Part shown: positions 12,074 to 25,449 of the stretch, piece after piece
Layout of the letters: each line of letters begins with the position of its first letter
Position numbering within the stretch: position 1 is the first letter of the stretch
Source of the DNA: Tetmemena sp. SeJ-2015
Lineage: Eukaryota > Ciliophora > Spirotrichea > Sporadotrichida > Oxytrichidae
Length of the DNA: 64,000 nucleotides
Reading direction: 5' to 3'
Assembly (NCBI GenBank): GCA_027382625.1
Contig: JAJKFJ010020838.1
Coordinates: 47,691-111,690 of the forward strand
Program-made: the position numbers and the translations under genes
Notes under the pieces: model-generated
What the model was told of the DNA's origin: nothing
What the model saw: the letters and a program-made list of their open reading frames with translations, nothing else
The model's database searches: none

Positions 12074-12890
12074 TGATTAGAGTTGTAAAATTATATATTA
12101 ATTTATTTAATGAAAATTTAATTTCACACTGATTTTATTGTTTAGCTTTGGGGTTAATATCTTCCATAAAATATATTGATTAAGGGAAATAATAAACGCG
12201 CACTAAAACTTAAAATACATCCAGAAAGGATAGAACAAAGAATAAAATGATTTAGCAGCACTTACTCAGAATGGCAGACAAAATTAATTTAAAATAATTT
12301 TTAATAAATAAAAAAAATTATAATTAAATCATATCTTTGTAATTAAGATATAAACCTTTGGTCTATTTCTGAAAAAGAAAAAGAATAGACAGAAAATATG
12401 TAAAATAAATATGATATAGCACTCTTTTAAATCATTATGATATTAATTTAATCTTCTTCTATTGGTTTCTTAGTAATCAGTTATAATTCAAGATTTTTTA
12501 TGAGATAGAGGCAAAAACATTTAGGACACCTCTTCCTCACCAATTTGAAAATTTTAATTTGATGTAAAAAATGGATGCTTGCTGACTAAAACAACGATAT
12601 CAAATCCATTTAAAAATTTAATATGACACGCACAATATAATGCTCCATAGGGCCTTGTCTAAATTAAGAAAGTGTTTGATTGCGATAATAAAATATTTAG
12701 AACTTCCAACCACACTATTGCACACACAAATTTACAATCAATTATTTAAATCAAATGATTTTGACAATAAAAATTAGGAAATAATTGTTCATATGAGTAC
12801 ATGATCTGATCTAAATTCAAGAAAATTATTAAGCTAAACACATTCACTTATAGTATTTGAAAATTCTTGTTAAATTAAAAGTTTATTAAG
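12074..12890 (+). other. AT-rich intergenic region between divergent genes
   Basis: About 815 bp, strongly AT-rich, upstream of WDR82 (minus) and of the large ankyrin gene (plus). I see no coding frame, RNA gene or repeat. Confidence 0.5.
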
Positions 12891-15800
12891 ATGGATTAAT
12901 AATCATCATAGCACTAGCAACTCTAAAACTCACTCAGGAACTCTCTTAGCCACTATAAAGATGACTTCATTATAACAAAATATGCAATTTTATCTTACTT
13001 TTTATCTTCACCTCAATTTAGCAAATAGAAAACGAGGATTATCAAGACATCAATTTTCATCCTGGGTCAATCAAAAAACCTAATTTTAATCTTATTTGAT
13101 ACCTAGAAGTAAAGTGCAAAAGTCTAGGATTAAGCAAACTCTAACAAATAAACCTTACTAAGGTGTAAAGGGCATAGCTCTATAGAATCCTGTGCAGCAA
13201 TCCACTCTCGGAGTAAAGCAAAATAAAATATTGGAGCGGACTTTGAAAGAAGTTAACCAATAATTTCAAGATAATCTGGAATTGGAGGATGAGAATTTCA
13301 GTTTTCCTTGAAATTTATTGCAGCCTTTTCCGTCAGAGGTGATAGTCGATAATAAATATGTCAACATAAGCAGTGAAAAACCATTTATAAGATGTGTTTT
13401 GATTGGTATTAAATTGAATTTACTTTCAAGCCAACTTAAGAGTAACTTGAGGCTCAAGGGGATATGTCTATGGAGATGAGCCAAGGCAATTTACTTCCTA
13501 AATAGCAATCTAGTTTATATAATGAAATCGCTGTGCCTAAATAAATCAATTTTGACTTTTAATATGACATCAATATAATTATTATTTGAATTGGATTTTC
13601 TTTTAATTTAACTACTATCTTAAGTTTAAATTTTAGTTTAGGAGAGCAGTGGGGCTATCTTTAAGAATTCATCACAACACCTTTCCCCCTTAAACGTAAC
13701 AGATAAATCTAAAATTGATGGTTTTAACTAAGTAAATATCAGAAAGCCAACTCTAATAATTTTAAATGTAAACTCGTGAAGGAATTGATCAGGACTACTC
13801 GGGAGTATAGAGAAGGAAGAAAAGTGGAAACGCGCTGATTTCAATTGCTCAGTCATATCGGGAAGGCCCAAAGTCTAAAAGGAGTAACTAAGTTAACGTT
13901 TCACTGAGAGATTAATAAGTGGATTTGTTTTATATTTTTTGGATAATACATAATAGAATCAGCACTAATCACTTATGAAATAATAGTTTCTTAATTTTAT
14001 GAACAGCATTTTTCATGGACCAGATGATTAAGGCCCTTACTACTTTGAGATAAATAAAAATACAGCCTAGTCAATCAGTAAAAGACAAGACAGCTTTGTC
14101 TACTCTAATAGATCCTCCTAAGTCATGAATATGCCATTATTTGCGCTAATATTTATTAATTTATGGACTTTGGAAATGATTAGAGAGTAAACTCAAATGT
14201 CTTCAAGTAATCTTTAACTTAAAACCTCTCTAATCAATAGAAGTAGCAGAAACAATCCTAAATCAGCAAGACCAGTGGCTATAGCATTCCTATCAATTAG
14301 TTAGGAATCTACAAGTAAAGTTCAACTCCAGAGAAGCAAAGCCCAATTATCTTAGAGATTCCAAATGATAGAAGCTCTCTTTTCAAGAAATCACCTTAAA
14401 GATAAACTCTTCATTTAATTTAAACTGACCAAGAGGAATCGGATTCCAACAGTTCAAACTCCCAAAAAAATTCTGTTCAGGAAGAAAAAAGAAAATCATT
14501 GCAAAGAAGTGGTAGTCAGGCTCAGGAATAAGTTAAAGTTTTAAAGAGCAAAGAGTTCAGGAGCGAAGTTAAATAGAATAAAAGGAGAAGCAATCTTAGC
14601 TAGCAAAAAGGTTTCATTTGTTTTTAGGGGAAGATGCTATATATGCATAAGAGACAGTAGTTTAAATAAAAAAGCAAATAGCTCGTAAAAGTAGTGGCTA
14701 TAAGAACTCAGACATTGAAGTCTCTTCTGTAATCTCAAATTAGGCTCCCACTAAGTTTTATAGTTTAAAGTCTTATCTTTTTTTTTTAAAGTCAAGATTC
14801 TTGAATAGCAAAAAGAACTAATCCTAACCTAATAACAATTTTCTGAACGCTTTAAAGGTGAAGATTGATAATTAGATTGATGACCAGCTCTCATCTTAAA
14901 TGACGCCAGTTAAAGTCACGAAACGTAAATCGAAACTAGAGGGGAGCTCTTCAAAGTGCAAGCAGAGCTTTCAGATTATAGAAAATTAAAATGAAGAAGG
15001 AGACTTGATTTCAAACTCTCATTTCTATCTGGTGTATTTTAGATGAGTTATGTATTTTTACTCTCGAAGGAATCTTGACTTGAGTATTCTATATTAATTT
15101 AAAAATGAGCCACAAGTATCAAGATGCAGAGGAACTTGACTATAATAATTGGATAAAGATAATATTTATTGATTAAATTGTAGCTGTTCTATAATTCTCC
15201 AAAAGCAAAGTTCAACAAAGAAAGAAAGTTAAAGGGAAACAACAAAGAGCAGGCAATTAGTCGATAGTCAAATATTTTCAGCTCAGATAGCAGTCATATC
15301 TTATTTTTTAAGATGCAGCTAGATCTAAATTATAGAGGAGCCAAAGTAGAAGCGAAAATCTAAATTCAAAATGAATGTACGCAACCTTGACAAAGGACTT
15401 CAGCAAAAGTAATAGCTACGATAAGTTTCAAGAAGTTAACTAAAGTTTATTTTCAATAATTTTAAGCTACACCATAAATAAACTTAATATTAGACTCACA
15501 GTAAAAAGAATAAGCTCAGGGTTATAAGAAAAGTGCAGAAATTAAACATGAAAGTACTCTTAATTTCTTAAATAGACTTCTACTTCAATAATCTCTTTAC
15601 TCTGTTTATTTTTGAATTCAAAGGAAGCAAGTGTCCTGCAAAGATGTGTATGCTAATGGAATTGATGATAACTAGCAGAATTACGATCCTATGTTTTTGA
15701 AGAGCAATACTTTTATTTCTCAACTGAAGACCATCAGAGATAGATAAATTCACTTTCATTATTTGAGATGTGACGGGAAGTAGTGATGTAAAAAGGATAA

Positions 15801-18800
15801 ATACCTACTCATAGTCAAATCTACAAGAGCGAATGAATCCCTCAAAGATCCATTTCATTTCAAACGCCAACTTCCCAGAATAGGATTACAATAACTCCCA
15901 AAATCAAGAGCAAGCTGATTCCAGGAATGGATTTAACTACCTGAGTATCAACTAAATGATCTTATTTTAAACTAGAAGGAAATGAAGAACGTACAAAAGC
16001 TTCCATTTATGAAGATGCTTTCTTAAGTCCCTCGGTTTGAGTCTCATAATAACTTGAACTTGTCATACAACAGCTAAGAACAACTAGTCAAGACTATAAA
16101 CTCCTAGCAGCCTCATGATAGAAGCAGAGATGACATGGTCAGTAGAGATATAGGAGACGGTAGTGTTAGTGGAGACAAACGCTCAAGGAGGAATTGGAGC
16201 AAGCTAAGCAACATTTTCAAAAGCATTATGCTCATCAAGAGAACGGATACCAAGCATCTTGACAATCCAGTAACTTTTATAAATTTGAGTTAAATACTTC
16301 TTTAGAATGACATAGTAGAGGAAATATCAAACTTCAAATTGAGAAAGAAGCCCACCGAGCGCATAAGGCCAATTATAGAAGAGACTCCAGATCTAGAAAT
16401 AGGAGGGATGAGATAAGCGTTCAATCAGTTCAGAGAAGGAATCAAGTTTATTTGCTAATCATTTTTACTAGTTCTTCTAGCACATTGAAAACGGGGCTGA
16501 TTAAGATATTGAAGAGCTCAAATTGTTTATCAGAAATGACCCTAGAAGATTCTTGAGGGAGATAACAGATCCTGATCACTTGATCAACAAGAGAAGCGAA
16601 AACGGGCAAACCCCCCTTTATGTAGCCTCTAAAAATGGGCACCTCAAAGTCATCGAGTTCTTTATTGAATCTTGTTTAGTTATTTAATTTTGAACAAGGA
16701 GCTGATCCGCATTTCACTTCTCTTGTCCAAGTCGGTATGAAGAAGATGAAACTAAAGCCCTAAAATTCTGATGGTTCAAGCAATTTGGATGACTATGAAC
16801 CTATTTATGAAGAGGAGTCTATGCTTGATGTAGCAATCAGATGGTCTCATCTAAAAATAGTAGAGTATCTTCTTAACTCCAATCAGTTTAAATGGAGTAA
16901 GAAAGAAATAGCCAGAGCCCTCAAACATTCTAAGTTCAATAGTAAAGTAAAGTAAAGTAAAGTAAAATTTTAGGAATGGAATAAATAATCAATTTCAAAT
17001 CTCAGCACTTAAAAGTACTAGATAAGAAACCGTACTATCATCCTATGTAACTAAGTTCAATAAATATTTTAGTTTAATTAGAACTAGGTTATTCAGAATA
17101 TGGTTAAAACCTTTAAGGCCCAAAATTTTGGATGCTGTCCTCTTTGGGTTTGAAGAATCTCAAGTACAAATTTTCATAGTTACCTTATGAATTTATCTCA
17201 TTTCAAAGTTTTCGATCGATAAGTGTAATAATATAAAGTTATTCTTAATTTCTCTTAATTTTTGAGTAATATTTTCTTAGGTTTATTTATGGAACTCGAG
17301 TAAATATGATTTGAATTAAATATAAAATAATGGGAAGTTGTTAATCCAAAAAAAAATTTTTTTTTTTATTTTATAAAGACAGTAAAACCCCTCAATAAAC
17401 ATAAAGCTAGCTAATTGGGAAATCAAAGTCCCAGGAATTACCTTCTTCCAATAATTAAGAAGATGACCTTCCTCAGACAAGCAGAAATAATATAAAGAGT
17501 TTAAGATCATAAGGGCAACAAAGAGAAGTCGCTTCAAATCGATAAAGCATTGATGAAAATTCCAAATACATTAAAAATTAGATTGTTTACAGAAATTTTT
17601 TGAGGGGCTATTAAATTCAATTTTTAGAGTTTAAAAATTCTGAAAAAAAGTTTCCTATTTTAACTGATTTAAATTTTATACTTAAAGACTGAAGATGAAG
17701 ATGATAATGTAGCCAGTAATTAGGATGCTAAAACAAAGAATCCTGGTTTATATAATAAAATGATGCTTGGTCTTTAAACTAGCTAACCAAAAGGAGCGAG
17801 GAAACTAATTAATAAGAACTCTTTTAACCACGACGATTATCATTATAATGAATTAATTTTTTGAAGATTCTATGAATAGTTCCCTACTAAAAGAGTTTCA
17901 AAGCCGGGAGAAGATAAATCTCAAGCCTCCTTAATTATAGATCCTAAAATTAGAGACAAGCAGAATGCTCTGATAGATATTCTTGAGGCAAGCTTTAAAG
18001 GAAACATTTAGCTAGTTGGAGGAATAATAGACAGATTTGACATAATAGATGTGAGCAATGTAATAGGAGTGGAGCTGCTTGTTAGATTAGGAAGAGGAAG
18101 GAACACCAAACAGTATAGAAATACCTCACTCTGGAATCCGGTGTTATATGCTATCTTATGTATTTAATAAAGATTCAATCGCTGGCAGATAAGAAGAAGT
18201 GCTCAAGTATTTGCTTGGGAAACTCACAAGCATTCATAAAGTTAATATTCTCGCAAAGCCATTCTCAACGGAACAGTAAAAGAACCTTGCTTTTGACTAT
18301 TCTAGAAAAATTAAGCGTGAGTCCTTTGCTTTAAAGTTATCTATATCCAATGAAGATGACAAGGTATTCAAGTTCCTTTGGAACGAAAACAGGCTTTTGT
18401 GGAATCTTGGGCATTTCTTTTAATGCTTGAAGAAAATCATGAAGATTGGTTGGGAAATAGGTCTGAAAATACTTATGAATTCAACTACTTCCAAAGTTAT
18501 TTTCATGTCCATTTCAAGTGTTCCAGACTTTATCGATTGCATTGACTTGATTCGGCAAGAACTTATCATAGCAGAAAATTCAAACCCTAAGATGGTCAAG
18601 AAGCTCAAAACCTTCCTTTTTAATAGACCTTACTTTATTTACAGCATCTTTATTTCAAACTAACATGCTTTCATAAAGATTATATCTTTTTGGAAATTGC
18701 AGACTTTACCGATAAACCAAACCGTGACTTACTGCAGGCATTTCTTCTTAAGTTATCTTAAGACGATATTCAATTCACTCACGCTCAATTAAAGGAGTTG

Positions 18801-21800
18801 TTTGATATATTGGACGATACAAGTTGCTTGGAGTAGTTTCGAGATCGCATGCTAATTAAGTTTGAGGATAGAGACTCTGAGATTGAGAGATATCAAAGAG
18901 GTTTGGTTCATATATAATTTACTTTTCTGTTATGTTATGTTTGGCCAAAATCTTTGAAAAGGACACGAGCACTGATGATCCTGACCATCTTGGCATCTTA
19001 GAAGACCTTGACTTGTTTGCGTTCAACTCAATTGAGGTTAATGGAAAAATGTCTAATGCTATGGTTGAAGCACTTAATCGAGGATTCGATCACATCACAA
19101 ACTATTGCTTTGACTCAAAGGAGAGCTTTCTAAACCTTCGCTCTATAATTAGAAAGAACAACAAATTTGAGGTCTAGAATGCTTTAATTTAATTAACTTT
19201 CATTTTAAAATTAAATGACATAGCCTAGATTCATGTAGAATTTTTCACTGCTCAGTCTTAAAACTTAAGCCTTTTGAAGCACTACTACTTGAACCTAGTT
19301 GACTTACTATAGTTAAACAACTTTCTTGAAATTTTCCACTCTTTGGCGAAGACCTAAAATTGCAGCAGCTTCTTTAGCTTTGTCCTGGAGGATGCTAAAT
19401 TTTTGTCCTTGTTTTTAAGCTCTCTAGAACTTCAGAAATTCCTGTTTGTGTCTGACTGTGTCTCTCTCTTCGAAAGGTATAAACTCACCACCCTCTTCTA
19501 AATTATAAAGAGTGATTTATTTGCTGATAATTTTGAGAAAGCAGCCTTATTCGGTGTACTTGAAGCAAGTGAAGGAGGGAAATAAGGGTGATGACTACAC
19601 CTAGAAAACATTTGCTCATCTGGAGAACTTAGATAAAAAGAGAAACGATACTTAGAACAGGAAAAAGGCTTTTCAAAGCAAGAGTTCAAGAGGAAGTGGC
19701 CTTATAGACTTTACAGTGTTTCAGTACAATTCCCCAAACAGGTAGAGACTATCCTTAAAGAATATATCACTCGATATTGAAGCACTAAACTTGAGTGGGA
19801 TCAACCAATAATAAGCTCAAAATATGGAGGAGAGTGCTCTAGACAGTAGAAGGGCAGTCAAGTAAGAAGGAAAGACTGATTAAGGTATCAGCAAAGCTAA
19901 TAGAGAAGATACCAGACTACCTCCAATTTTAGAAAGGACAAGTGAAGTTAGAGTAACTGAATTAGTATAGAAGGGTTAGAAAAATTAAAAGAGTGCTGAG
20001 TTAGAAGGAGCAAAAAGGAATACTGCTAATATTACTTTTAAATTATTATGAAAAAGCTATTATCACAGAGCCTAAGACCATCTTAAATGAGAATGATACA
20101 AAAAATATGTAGAAAAGTATAACTTAAGGACTACTTTCACTTTAATTAATTTAAATAAATTCTTTCTCCAGGTGAAGATAAAAAATTCTAACTAGTAGTT
20201 CCTTCTCCCCGCCAATCAAAGATCAAATAAAGTCCAAGAGGTAGTTTAAGATAAGGATTCTAGCATCCTAAGGGCGAAGAACCTATGAAGGCAGTTAGTG
20301 GTGGATAATTACTTTCACCCATGAATGAAAAAGAAGCTAAGCCTCTTCGTGATAAGTATATTTCATGTTATCTTTGATGAGATTAGTGACTTGAAAATGG
20401 CGAAGGTGAAGAGTGGAGAGCAGCCACCTGATAGATCTTAAATAGGGAATCCTGAGAAGACTGTCGATGATTTTGATGACGATGATGCGGATGCAAGTGA
20501 TGACGATGATGATCACGACAGATCGATATATTTGTGCTCTGCAATTTTTTATCCAAACAACTGAGTCAAAGATTGCCAAATGTGCTTGAGAAACGTTAGA
20601 GCGCTAAGAACCCTCTCTTTGACATTTTGAGCATCAAAGAGTCAGAGTAGAAGAGCTTTGAGCGCCTGCCTGTTGAAATCATTGAGAGCATCCGCTCAAA
20701 CAACATTTAGAAGCTTAAGTATCTGATAGCCAAATTTTCACTTAAGAATGTGACTTGGATCAAGAATGTTGAGGACGAATTATCTCTGCCTGTTAAAGGA
20801 TTCCATTTCCCAGAAGACAAAACTTAGCAGGTAAATGAGAGCAAGAGTCAAAGCAAGTTAAATAAGTCAAGCAGAAAGAGCTCTCCTAGCAAAAGAGATA
20901 GGGTTTAAGAAACTGGTGCAGATGCCCCTTCATTCGACACTAGATTATGGAACCCAGTCCTCTTTGCTATTTACTATCAACGAACAGAAACTAAAATTTA
21001 TTTATGAGAAATGGTGAGGCTATTATTGCAGAAGTATGTTACAAATTTTACTCTTGCGATAAGACTCCCCCCTGTTAATGAATTCACAGAGTACATTATC
21101 CCTGGCCAAAAGCCTATGTACGAGTAGTGGGGTAAAGGAGGGCGACTAAACTTTCAGTAGGAATCTGACAACTCTTTCTCTGGGTCGCCTTAAAATATCA
21201 ATAATACTCTCAATAAATCAGTACTCACTATTCCTTACAGTCCATCTGACGCCAGAGTGGAATGCTTTGGTATTTATAAGAATAAGATAAATTAAATCTT
21301 CTTCAAGTATTGAGCTTGCTATTAGGAACTAAGATTTAATATATTAATTATTCTTAATGAGTTTTTTATTTCCAGACATTCACCTATTTATGGACAGAGT
21401 AGGCAGGGTTATGGGAGGAGAGACACTTTTCTTATGTGCTGGATCGAATCCTTGCAGAGCATTGGGATGTAGGTATCGGGTGTCTCTTTAGATCGAAAAC
21501 TTCTCATATGATATTTAAAGCTCTAAACCCAGAGGACAAAGACAACTTCCTTTTCTCAAAAGTGGTGGACAAGGTCACTGGATCCGAATACTGGGAGAGA
21601 GAAATGTATCTAGAACATTTTTCTTCGCCTGAGTGGGTAGGATCTATTTAACCTATTGAAATATCTGCCAAGCAGACCTAGTTAGTGATAGAGGAGCTCT
21701 CATTAGAGCCCTATGGGAGGTATGCATGTCTGAAGTATCCAGATTTATTCGACCAACATACGAGTGGCATAAAGAAGGGAGGGAGTTTGCTTGAGGATGT

Positions 21801-23128
21801 GCTTCCTAAGGTAAGAGATGAGGATATCTAGGACTTCTTAGTGGCCAGGAAAGAGAATGCAAGGCACCTAAGAATATTCAAATTCGTCACTTCTTGTATT
21901 ATAAGTGACTTCGTAGAGTAGTATGCTAAGAAGCCAGTTAAGAGCACCACCACTCTTGACAAATTAAGAAAGATTCAGAAGTAAGCTTAGGAATAGGAGG
22001 ATTCCAAGAGAAAGGGACCTATAGAACCCAAGGACATAGTTTAGCTCATAAAGTTAGGAGATGTAAACAAGTTGAAAGAGTACTTCGAGCTAAGTGACAA
22101 CAAAGTGTAATTGCATATTCTATTTATGATTAGTGTAATTAGAGCAGCTGAATATGATGCAAGGATATATCGACCCTGACTACCAGAAGATGTACTAGTC
22201 TAATGTGAAGTACACTCTCAGCGATGAGACTATCTAAATGCTACTAGCTGACAATAGTACCTATGAGTGGAATTCTCTAATCTTCGCCATATTCTACTAA
22301 AAGAAAGACATTGTCCAGTACCTTAAACAATTTTTTGTTTCTATTATAATAATTACCTTTGCGAACAAAGGCAAGTGTATGTAAGGAACTGCTTGACCAC
22401 TCCATTCATTATTGAAGTGGATGAAGACGCAGAAGAACTTGACGAGCAGCAGTTTATAAAGGAGAAAACTGAGTTATTCTGCTTAGTGATGTGCATCATG
22501 CTTCAAAACAAGGACATCTTCCGATACTTGTGGCGTTAGTGCGCCTACCTCTGGAATGAAATCCATTTCGTGACTCTTGCTAACTTCATATTTGAGTCTC
22601 AGTGGCTAGAAGGTGTGAAAGTGCTTTTCGCATCTTCCAACTCCCACTAGTTGTTTAATGCTATGAGCATGTACGAGAAGGAAAAGTTCCTTAAGTTCTG
22701 CGACAAGTCCATCTCCAAGAACAACCCAGCTGCACTTAAGGATTTCAGATACTCCATGTCCTTCGACCCCTATAATATCTACTAAATATGATGATTTAAT
22801 ATAACTTACTCATATAAATACTTTTAAGAGTTTACTTACCCATGGTGATAAGCAGGGAAGACTTACTTGTATGGGACAAGGACGATGATATTTCAAAGGA
22901 GTTGTTCATAAAGAATTGCCAGTTGAACTTCGATGAGAGATCATTCGTGATGTTGAGTAGGCTGAATAGTCACTACGTCTCAGAGTTCATCTCCACCGCT
23001 GAGGGAAGTCAAAGTCAGGCTGTGGCTAACTTTGCAAGGAAACTAGCTAGGTACACAGGCCTGCAGTATAAGATATACATATTTTAATTTTTAGTAATTA
23101 GGAAATGAGAGAGCTAGTGCCAGTTTGA
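12891..23128 (+). CDS. very large ankyrin-repeat-type protein, many introns/IESs
   Basis: Begins MDQQSSQHQQLQNSLRN at 12891 and ends at a TGA at 23128 after a 29-nt intron. The N-terminal 3.5 kb encodes a Gln/Ser/Lys-rich, probably disordered region (for example DQEESDSNSSNSQKNSVQEE near 14430). From 16440 ankyrin repeats appear: NGQTPLYVASKNGHLKVIEF, GADPHFTSL and ESMLDVAIRWSHLKIVEYLL. A degenerate ankyrin-like module recurs three times: LWNPVLYAIL (about 18140), LWNPVLFAIYYQ (about 20950) and EWNSLIFAIFYQKKDIVQYL (about 22260). A run of acidic residues lies at 20475-20515. The AFNQFREGIK-FFQHIENGAD splice (26-nt intron near 16450) ties the disordered and ankyrin parts together. At least two IESs interrupt it. 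One G-run near 19575 causes a one-base frame slip. No catalytic domain or clear membrane segment was seen. Treating the whole as one gene is an inference. Confidence 0.6.
16665..16693 (+). other. IES with TTGA pointer inside an ankyrin repeat
   Basis: TTGA occurs at 16665-16668 and again at 16690-16693. Removing one copy plus the AT-rich insert (25 bp in total) turns a frame that hits TGA into IEFFIEQGADPHFTS, a textbook ankyrin helix-loop. No GT-AG intron in this position gives an open frame. Confidence 0.8.
16930..17062 (+). mobile_element. IES formed by a SINE-like element, copy 1
   Basis: The 12-bp repeat CTAAGTTCAATA lies at 16930-16941 and 17051-17062. The 109 bp between begin with five tandem AGTAA-type units followed by AATTTTAGGAAT. 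Removing one repeat and the insert joins ALKHSKFN to KYFSLIRTRLFRIW and leaves an open frame through LDAVLFGFEESQVQIF. The insert is homologous, in reverse orientation, to the insert at 25799-25898 in another gene. It is therefore a repeated element, with target-site-like flanks acting as the pointer. Confidence 0.75.
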
Positions 23129-23361
23129 GAAATCAATGATAAATACAATTCCAAAAATATATAAAACTTCTGTTGTCTAATTTAATAATTTCTGTTTTTA
23201 TTCTTCATTCTAATCTGTATGGCCACTATATAATAATTGTTGATTGGACTAAATTTAATTAAGAGTTAAAAGAGAGGTAATTAAAATAAGTGTAGTATGG
23301 AAGAACTGGATAATATTATATCCCTATTTGTTAAATTGAAAATAATTGTATAATAGAGAAG
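23129..23361 (+). other. AT-rich spacer
   Basis: About 230 bp between two plus-strand genes; AT-rich, no feature seen. Confidence 0.5.
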
Positions 23362-25313
23362 ATGTCTTTGCGTTAAGTGTACAAGGCTGAGAAGCAGAAG
23401 CAGGACTAGATAGACCTGGACGAAATTTAAGAGTTAGAGAGAGAAAGCAAGAAAGTTAAGAAACCTACTTTCACTGCCTTCTAGTAAGAGTTAATGATTG
23501 ATTTAATTTGCATAGGATGTCTGATGAGGATGAGGAAGATGCTGGAAGTGAAGGTGAGACTAATAACAAGACTCAAGAGAATGAGGAGACTGACAAAAAG
23601 AAAAAGAAGAGAAAGAGAAACAAAAAGAAGAAGAGCAAGAACGCGCAACAGAATGAGGAATAGGATCAATAAACAACTGAGCAGACAAAGCCAATCACTA
23701 CTAAGCAGTAGACCAAGGAGACTGAGCAAAAGACAAATCAGGGAAGCAAAGGAGGATAGAAGAATAAGGAGCAAGACGACATGGCCTACTTAGACTCCAT
23801 CATCAATCAACAGTAAGAGGAAATCAAGCAACAGTTTGGAGTACCCAACTACAATCAATTGCACACCTTCCTATATTTTTTGCAAGACTCTGTAATAAAG
23901 ATGGAGCGAAGAAACTTCAGCTATAAGAAGGAGCTCAAATAGCTTTTCACCAAGTCTGCTCAAGCCTATGGAGCTCTTGGAATGGATGAAGAAGTAAAGG
24001 AAGAACGTAAAAACAGAGGAACTGGCTTTTTGGAAGAGCAGTATGAGGGAGCAAGCAAAAAGATGAGAAGGCGTATCAGAATGATGGAGAAAGTAATAGA
24101 GAAGAACAGAGTAAGCACTACCAAGAAGTACTTGCTAGTGCAACCAGATCCGAAGTGGCCAAAGGTAGAGAAGTTCCTCACTATGGAGCATGTGCGAACG
24201 AACAAAGAGACCGGACAGAAAATTTTCTCATTCGTGAAGATGCCTGAATTCAAAGTCATTGATAAAGAGTTCAAGGCAGTTCAAGATACAAATGATATTG
24301 GCAACCTCATGCATTTCCTTTAGAGAAATTTCTACCATCATGAGAGTTTAGTTTACTTTGCAGACTTCTTGAGAATTCAAGGAAAGTTCCAAGACTCTTT
24401 TCATCTATTGGAAAGATGCCTCTTTGCTTTTGAGAGCGCATTCTCTTTTGAATTCCAGCCAGTCCCTCCTGAAAAGACATAAGGATGAGTTCTTCATTCC
24501 TCAGACTAGGCTTGATATGGACCATGAGCCACTTAATAGAGTTTTTGCTGAGTGCTTGGTAAAGTACATCGATATCCTAGGTCGCAAGGGTTGCAGTAAG
24601 ACTGCGCTCGAATTTTGTAAGTTTCTGCTGAGTCTAGATCCTTTAAACGACCCCTTTGGAGCTCTACTGAGACTAGACTTCTACGCTATTAGAGCCCATG
24701 AGTATCAGTACCTGCTTGATTTCTCCTTGAAATACTCTCAAGAGATTTATCCTGAAGAAGGTGCAGCTAGCATCTTAATATTGCCAAACCTCCTAATGAC
24801 GAATTCTCTTGCTAAATTGTAACTGGAGCACTAACAGTCAGGCACTAAGAGCTTAGACTATAAGACTTCAGATTTGGATTAAACTCTGGACTCTCTGCTT
24901 TTGCTGTAAGATTGAGAAACTTAATAGTATTTAATTTTAGAGATGAAAGTTTAGGAAAGATCCTAGAGCTTAAGGCTGAAGCCTTGCTAATGTCCGCCAT
25001 CCTTCTTTATCCTAAAATGATCTTTCTGCTACTTAAGAAAGTTGCTTAAAAGTAGATGAACATTAACAACAAGAAATCTCACTTCTAAGGCTACCAGGCA
25101 CAAGCTTGAAAGATAAATTTGATTTAATTAATAGCTTGGAGTGAGATTCTTAAACACAGTCTATTCACTGAGGTTGGGGAAGACTTGGGAGGTCTGCATA
25201 ACTACACTTGGTTATTATCAGTCGTTGACAAGAGTAAACTCTCAGAAGAAAAGCAAGAGGAACTCATTGAAGAAGTTCTCCAAAAGATCTTCTCAATTCA
25301 GTATAGGGAATGA
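23362..25313 (+). CDS. TCF25: TCF25/NULP1 homologue
   Basis: ATG at 23362 (MSLRQVYKAEKQKQDQID). A 32-nt intron joins PTFTAFQ to MSDEDEEDAGSEGETNN, the conserved start of the acidic and Lys-rich N-terminal region. The TCF25 signature follows: DPKWPKVEKFLTMEH (about 24150), FYHHESLVYFADFLRIQGKF, HEPLNRVFAECLVKYIDILG and LDPLNDPFGALLRLDFYAIR (about 24640). The C-terminus includes LLPNL-type helices, then TEVGEDLGGLHNYTWLLS and a TGA at 25313. TCF25 proteins take part in ribosome-associated quality control and have been described as nuclear repressors. There is one further intron near 24905-24940. A 30-bp IES with AGCTTG pointers lies near 25103-25138. An apparent TGA at about 24800-24900 disappears once the intron is spliced. 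Confidence 0.92.
25103..25138 (+). other. IES with AGCTTG pointer in TCF25
   Basis: AGCTTG occurs at 25103-25108 and 25133-25138 around an AT-rich insert. Deleting one copy plus the insert (30 bp) joins FQGYQAQA to WSEILKHSLFTEVG in frame; with the insert present the frame ends in TGA. The ends are not GT...AG, so it is not an intron. Confidence 0.85.
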
Positions 25314-25449
25314 AATAGAGACATATTTTAAGATAATGATGCTGATAAAGTGGTATTTGAGAGTGATAGATTATAATTTGAGAATGCATTTTGCGTTGCC
25401 CTTTGTCTTGAAAGGCGTGAGATAATTTAATTAACTTTCTAAATCATAA

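Noticed and set aside
13266..13484. Minus-strand open frame
   Set aside because: The plus strand here carries better protein-like sequence (VNQQFQDNLELEDENFS) of the large ankyrin gene.
17340..17375. Long A/T run near 17350 as a functional terminator or hairpin
   Set aside because: Simple A-then-T low-complexity sequence in AT-rich DNA; no associated gene end or structure.
23481..23774. Open frame on the minus strand opposite TCF25, Leu-rich
   Set aside because: It is the shadow of the Lys/Arg/Glu-rich coding strand of TCF25, which has a conserved protein and correct splicing.
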